Source: Oscillospiraceae bacterium
GTDB taxonomy: Bacteria; Bacillota; Clostridia; Oscillospirales; Oscillospiraceae
Length of the DNA: 9,256 nt
Direction: 5' to 3'
Assembly: GCA_016286595.1 (NCBI GenBank)
Contig: JAEETR010000079.1
Coordinates: 1-9,256, forward strand
The position numbers were made by a program, and so were the translations under genes. Shown here piece after piece: positions 6,187 through 9,256 of this stretch; within the stretch, counting starts at the first letter, position 1, and the number at the start of each line of letters is the position of its first letter. Under the pieces are notes generated by a model, which was not told where the DNA came from, did not search any database, and saw nothing but the letters and a program-made list of their open reading frames with translations.

Positions 6187-7860
6187 ATGGCGTACAAAAC
6201 GGATATTGAGATCGCGCAGGAATGTCATATGAAGCCCATCGGGGAGATAGCGTCCCTTCTGGGTATAGACGAGCAGTACGTGGAGCAGTACGGCCGGTAT
6301 AAGGCGAAAATAGACCCGGCGATCCTCTCCGGCGCCGGCAAGAACGGAAAGCTGGTGCTGGTCACGGCCATAACCCCCACCCCCGCCGGCGAGGGCAAGA
6401 CCACCACTACCGTGGGCCTGGCCGACGGTCTGCGCCACATCGGCAAGAGATCCGTGGCAGCCCTTCGGGAGCCCTCTCTCGGTCCGGTGTTCGGCGTCAA
6501 GGGCGGCGCCGCCGGCGGCGGCTACGCTCAGGTGGTGCCCATGGAGGATATCAATCTCCACTTCACCGGCGATTTCCACGCCATCGGCGCGGCCAACAAC
6601 CTGCTGGCCGCCATGATAGACAACCATATCCAGCAGGGCAACGCCCTGAACATAGACCCCCGCCGCATCACCTGGAAGCGGTGCGTGGACATGAACGACC
6701 GGCAGCTGCGCTTCGTTATCGACGGTCTGGGCGGCAGGTCCAACGGCGTGCCCAGAGAGGACGGCTTTGACATAACCGTGGCCTCCGAGGTCATGGCGGT
6801 GTTCTGCCTGTCCAACGACCTGGCCGACCTGAAGGCCCGCCTGGCCCGCATCATCGTGGGATACACCTACGACGGAAAGCCCGTCACGGCCGGAGACCTG
6901 AAGGCCGTGGGCGCCATGACCGCCCTGCTGAAAGACGCCGTGAAGCCCAATCTGGTGCAGACCCTGGAGGGTACTCCCGCCTTCGTCCACGGCGGCCCCT
7001 TCGCCAACATAGCCCACGGCTGCAACTCGGTCATCGCCACCCGCATGGCATTGCGTCTGGGCGAGTACGCCGTCACCGAGGCCGGCTTCGGCGCCGACCT
7101 GGGCGCCGAGAAGTTCCTGGACATCAAGTGCCGGGCCGCCGGTCTGCGGCCTGACGCCGTGGTGGTGGTAGCCACCGTCCGGGCTCTCAAGATGCACGGC
7201 GGCCTGGACAAGAAGGAGCTGGCGGCGGAGGACCTGAAGGCTCTCGAGGCCGGTCTTGCCAATCTGCTGCGCCACGTGAGCAACATAAAGAACGTGTTCA
7301 ACCTGCCCTGCGTGGTGGCCGTGAACAGGTTCCCCACCGATACCGACGCCGAGGTGAGGCTGGTGGTGGACAAGTGCCGCGAGCTGGGCGTCAACGCCGT
7401 GATGTCCACCGTGTGGGCCGACGGCGGCGCCGGCGGCGTGGAGCTGGCAAAAGAGGTCGTGCGGCTGTGCGAGTCCGGCGAGGCCGATATGCACTTCGCC
7501 TACGATCCGGAGGACACAATCGAGAAGAAGATAAACGACCTGGCCGTGAAGATCTACGGCGGCAAGGGCGCCGTGTTCACCGCCCAGGCCCGCACCGAGA
7601 TGCGCACCATCGCCAAGCTGGGACTGGACAGGCTGCCCGTGTGCGTGGCCAAGACCCAGTACAGCTTTTCCGACGACGCGAAGAAGCCGGGCGCGCCTAC
7701 TGACTTCGAGATCACCGTGCGCAGCGTGAAGATATCCGCGGGAGCCGGATTCGTCGTTGCCCTCACCGGCGACATCATGACCATGCCCGGCCTTCCCAAG
7801 GTCCCCTCCGCGGAGAACATCGACGTCACCGACGACGGCAGGATAGTGGGCCTTTTCTGA
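6187..7860 (+). CDS. fhs: Formate-tetrahydrofolate ligase (10-formyl-THF synthetase)
   Basis: Cytoplasmic enzyme that joins formate to tetrahydrofolate using ATP to give 10-formyl-THF, supplying one-carbon units for purines and initiator tRNA, and serving the methyl branch of the Wood-Ljungdahl route in acetogens. The 557-residue length is standard. The ATP-binding loop TPTPAGEGKTTTT is at 63-75, followed by the signatures REPSLGPVFGVKGGAAGGGY (94-113) and MEDINLHFTGDFHAI (119-133). Family blocks continue without gap to the C-terminus (VALTGDIMTMPGLPK near the end), so it looks intact. The ATG is preceded by GAGGGAG (6173-6179), 7 bases upstream. No folD, fchA or acetyl-CoA pathway gene is adjacent, so the context does not show acetogenesis. 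It ends at a strong terminator, and I see no promoter of its own in the short gap upstream. Confidence 0.97.
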   Translation: MAYKTDIEIAQECHMKPIGEIASLLGIDEQYVEQYGRYKAKIDPAILSGAGKNGKLVLVTAITPTPAGEGKTTTTVGLADGLRHIGKRSVAALREPSLGPVFGVKGGAAGGGYAQVVPMEDINLHFTGDFHAIGAANNLLAAMIDNHIQQGNALNIDPRRITWKRCVDMNDRQLRFVIDGLGGRSNGVPREDGFDITVASEVMAVFCLSNDLADLKARLARIIVGYTYDGKPVTAGDLKAVGAMTALLKDAVKPNLVQTLEGTPAFVHGGPFANIAHGCNSVIATRMALRLGEYAVTEAGFGADLGAEKFLDIKCRAAGLRPDAVVVVATVRALKMHGGLDKKELAAEDLKALEAGLANLLRHVSNIKNVFNLPCVVAVNRFPTDTDAEVRLVVDKCRELGVNAVMSTVWADGGAGGVELAKEVVRLCESGEADMHFAYDPEDTIEKKINDLAVKIYGGKGAVFTAQARTEMRTIAKLGLDRLPVCVAKTQYSFSDDAKKPGAPTDFEITVRSVKISAGAGFVVALTGDIMTMPGLPKVPSAENIDVTDDGRIVGLF

Positions 7861-7869
7861 TAGGATATG

Positions 7870-7908
7870 AAAAGTCCGGAGATGCATTTCTCCGGACTTT
7901 TTATTTTT
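7870..7908 (+). terminator. Intrinsic terminator of fhs
   Basis: A 13-bp stem (7870-7882 with 7889-7901) with loop TGCATT begins 9 bases after the fhs stop and runs into TTTTTATTTTT (7898-7908). This is a textbook rho-independent terminator. The MerR promoter begins 6 bases after the T tract. Confidence 0.93.
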
Positions 7909-7913
7909 GCCCC

Positions 7914-7944
7914 TTGACTCTGACGCAGCGTAATAGTTTATACT
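7914..7944 (+). promoter_or_regulatory. MerR-type promoter with operator dyad in a 19-bp spacer
   Basis: TTGACT (7914-7919) and TATACT (7939-7944) are 19 bases apart, longer than the usual 17 and typical of promoters that MerR proteins activate by untwisting DNA. The spacer holds a dyad centred on A7927: the core ACGCAGCGT (7923-7931) is symmetric, and counting out to 7917/7937 eight of ten pairs match. ACG/CGT half-sites like these are known for the TipAL/Mta branch of the family. Transcription should start near 7951, giving a very short leader that is mostly the ribosome site. Confidence 0.8.
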
Positions 7945-7967
7945 TCGTTTGTGGGGAGGTGATGAGC

Positions 7968-8696
7968 GTGCTGACCGTGAAGGAGGTAAGCCGTCTGACC
8001 GGCGTGAGCGTGCGGGCGCTGCAGTATTACGACACCATCGGCCTTCTGCCGCCGTCGGAGCGGACGCAGGCGGGTTACCGGCTGTACGATACGGCGGCGC
8101 TGGAACGGCTGCAGCAGATAATGCTGTTCCGGGAGATGGAATTCTCGCTGGAGGATATAAAAAAGATAGTGTCATCCCCGGATTTTGACCGGGAAAAGGC
8201 GCTGGAGCAGCAGATAGAGCTGCTGTCACTGAGACGGGACCGGCTGGACGGGCTCATCGACCTGGCCCGCAGGATAAAGGATAAGGGAGGCGATAACGTG
8301 GAATTCAAGGCGTTCGATAAGGAAAAGCTGGAGGAATACGCCCAAAAGGCGAAGGAGCAGTGGGGCGATACCGACGCGTACAGGCAGTACGAGGAGCGCG
8401 GCGCCGCCATGAAAGGGCGGGAAGAGGAGATCGCCGCGGGGCTTATGGACGTTTTCGCCCGCATGGGCGCCATTCGCGGCACGGACCCCGCCGGTGACGC
8501 GGCCCGGGCTCTCGTGCAGGAGCTGCGGGACTATATCACCGCTCACTTCTACGACTGTACCCCGGAGATACTGGCGGGACTCGGACAGATGTACGGCGCC
8601 GGGGGCGAGATGAGCGGCAATATCGACGCTGCCGGAGGTCCCGGCACGGCGCAGTTCGCCGCCAAGGCCGTGGCGGCCTACGTGAAAAAGCCGTGA
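7968..8696 (+). CDS. MerR family regulator with C-terminal TipAS drug-recognition domain
   Basis: Cytoplasmic regulator that senses drugs or other hydrophobic compounds. From the GTG at 7968 it has 242 residues: a MerR winged-helix DNA-binding domain (1-70, LTVKEVSRLTGVSVRALQYY, then GLLPPS and GYRLYD), a long dimerisation helix (about 75-108) and a TipAS-like domain (about 115-240, with QWGDTDAYRQY near 131-141 and an FYDCTPEILAGLGQMY segment near 194-209). This matches the TipAL/Mta/SkgA architecture. GTG 7968 is chosen because GGGGAGGTGAT overlaps the in-frame ATG at 7962, leaving it only 2 bases from GGAGG, whereas 7968 is 8 bases away; the TTG at 7914 lies inside the -35. A second strong site at 8285-8300 could start the TipAS part alone. 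The gene is flanked by terminators, so it is probably monocistronic and autoregulated. No pump is adjacent. Confidence 0.93.
   Translation: MLTVKEVSRLTGVSVRALQYYDTIGLLPPSERTQAGYRLYDTAALERLQQIMLFREMEFSLEDIKKIVSSPDFDREKALEQQIELLSLRRDRLDGLIDLARRIKDKGGDNVEFKAFDKEKLEEYAQKAKEQWGDTDAYRQYEERGAAMKGREEEIAAGLMDVFARMGAIRGTDPAGDAARALVQELRDYITAHFYDCTPEILAGLGQMYGAGGEMSGNIDAAGGPGTAQFAAKAVAAYVKKP
8285..8300 (+). promoter_or_regulatory. Internal Shine-Dalgarno plus in-frame GTG inside the MerR/TipAS gene
   Basis: GGGAGG (8285-8290), 7 bases, then GTG (8298-8300) in the reading frame of the MerR gene. Starting here would give a 132-residue protein (fMet-EFKAFDKEK...) that is the TipAS domain without the DNA-binding part. 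The site falls at the domain boundary and is nearly as strong as the one at the gene's main start. Confidence 0.6.
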
Positions 8697-8703
8697 CCTT
8701 CGG

Positions 8704-8743
8704 AAATAAAAATGCCTGCCCAAAAGGGCAGGCATTTTTATTT
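8704..8743. terminator. Bidirectional intrinsic terminator between convergent genes
   Basis: Perfect complementarity joins 8704-8721 and 8726-8743 (core TGCCTGCCC with GGGCAGGCA, loop AAAA). A-rich and T-rich flanks give a U tract in both directions (GCATTTTTATTTT on plus; the same pattern then ATTTCC on minus). It ends both the MerR gene and the deacylase gene, whose stop codon touches its right edge. Confidence 0.93.
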
Positions 8744-9256
8744 TACTCGGATTCCCTCGGCAGCGAGACCACGGTGTAGTCGTGGCCGGTGTGGGGGAGG
8801 AACTTCGTCAGCACGTCCGCGGTGTTTATCTTGAGGCTGGCGTCGTTCCGGCAGGGATGGCAGAGGATATATTCCCCCGCCGCCACCTCCGTGTCCAGCA
8901 GTATGCGCACGCGGCGGCCGGTATCGAAAAGGGCGCCCATGACGCTGGCGGAGCCGGGGGCGCAGCCCAGCAGCTCCTCCATCTTCTCGCCGGTGCCGAA
9001 GCTGAGGCGGGACACGCCCAGCTGGGCCGACAGATACCTGGTCTTGAAGGGCTTGTCGGCGGGTATCATCAGCAGATAAAAGCGCGTCGCCTGCCGGTTG
9101 CACAGGAACAGATTCTTGCATATCATCGCGTGCAGGGATTTCTCTATATCCCGGCAGACCTCCATGGTCATGGCGGGCTCGTGGTCCAGCCGCTCAAAGG
9201 GGACTTTAAGCGAGTCCAGCAAGGCGTATGTCCGCAGCTCTCTGGCCGTGCGATCC
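8743..9256 (-). CDS. ProX/YbaK-type prolyl-tRNA synthetase-associated aminoacyl-tRNA deacylase, 5' end outside window
   Basis: A free-standing editing protein of the YbaK/ProX superfamily, which hydrolyses mischarged tRNA (typically Ala-tRNAPro made by prolyl-tRNA synthetase). The TAA is at 8745-8743 and the frame is open to the window edge, giving 170 visible residues. The in-frame TTG at 9222 is not the start, because upstream codons still read as the usual family opening (ARELRTYALLDSLKV). Visible signatures are DHEPAMTMEVC (24-34), the conserved lysine in CKNLFLCN (K47), LGCAPGSASVMGAL (96-109), and HPCRNDASLKI (133-143). GSAS is followed by Val where YbaK has Pro; the clostridial ProX-like group commonly has Ile or Val there, as I recall. 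The full protein probably starts only a few residues beyond the edge. PrdX is a related name used in proline reductase clusters, but no such genes are in view. Confidence 0.88.
   Translation of the reverse strand, partial: DRTARELRTYALLDSLKVPFERLDHEPAMTMEVCRDIEKSLHAMICKNLFLCNRQATRFYLLMIPADKPFKTRYLSAQLGVSRLSFGTGEKMEELLGCAPGSASVMGALFDTGRRVRILLDTEVAAGEYILCHPCRNDASLKINTADVLTKFLPHTGHDYTVVSLPRESE

Noticed and set aside
7914..7967. Earlier starts for the MerR gene (TTG 7914, ATG 7962)
   Set aside because: The TTG at 7914 is part of the promoter -35. The ATG at 7962 is within the extended Shine-Dalgarno pairing region, only 2 bases from GGAGG; the GTG at 7968 has proper spacing.
6121..8229. Minus-strand open frame of 702 codons spanning fhs and the start of the MerR gene
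   Set aside because: It crosses two well-supported genes, a terminator and a promoter, and translates to Gly/His/Val-rich sequence without domains. It is a by-product of few stops in GC-rich DNA.
1..9256. Search for a new multi-gene system such as defence, mobile or biosynthetic genes
   Set aside because: All genes belong to recognisable families with housekeeping, regulatory, transport or envelope roles. I saw no mobile element, toxin-antitoxin pair, nuclease or biosynthetic enzyme set.

Overview
The window looks like ordinary chromosome from a GC-rich member of the Bacillota, most likely a gut clostridium of the Oscillospiraceae/Ruminococcaceae type. That placement is inferred from strong Shine-Dalgarno sites of the GGAGG type, TTG and GTG starts, intrinsic terminators, and the gene families present (VanW/G5 surface protein, TipAS-type MerR regulator, clostridial ProX-like deacylase, formate-tetrahydrofolate ligase). 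I see no insertion sequence, phage gene, CRISPR array, tRNA or rRNA.

Layout from left to right. (1) Bases 1-111 hold the 3' end of a plus-strand gene, probably a beta-lactamase-type serine hydrolase. It converges on a minus-strand MATE efflux transporter (191-1636), with a 14-bp hairpin between them. (2) The MATE gene is divergent from a LysR-type regulator (1836-2738). The roughly 200-bp AT-rich gap holds a promoter reading toward the regulator and two inverted repeats whose centres are 42 bp apart. (3) hemW (2749-4002), a radical-SAM heme chaperone, follows the regulator after 10 bp and probably shares its transcript. (4) A promoter region (4034-4116) precedes a membrane-anchored VanW/G5 cell-envelope protein (4156-6111) that ends in Pro/Asp/Gly-rich repeats. 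(5) A hairpin separates it from fhs (6187-7860), which feeds formate into the folate one-carbon pool; fhs ends at a strong terminator. (6) A MerR/TipAS regulator (7968-8696) has its own MerR-type promoter with a 19-bp spacer. It also carries a strong internal in-frame start that could yield the free drug-binding domain. (7) A bidirectional terminator separates it from a minus-strand ProX/YbaK-type aminoacyl-tRNA deacylase that runs off the right edge.

How the genes work together. The clearest functional unit is LysR with MATE: a divergent regulator and an exporter that may be its target. The MerR/TipAS gene looks like a self-contained, autoregulated drug sensor whose target pump, if any, is not adjacent. 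hemW, fhs and the deacylase are housekeeping functions. I found no convincing new multi-gene system. The points most worth a second look are the internal TipAS start, the two regulator control regions, and the unusual HemW tail.
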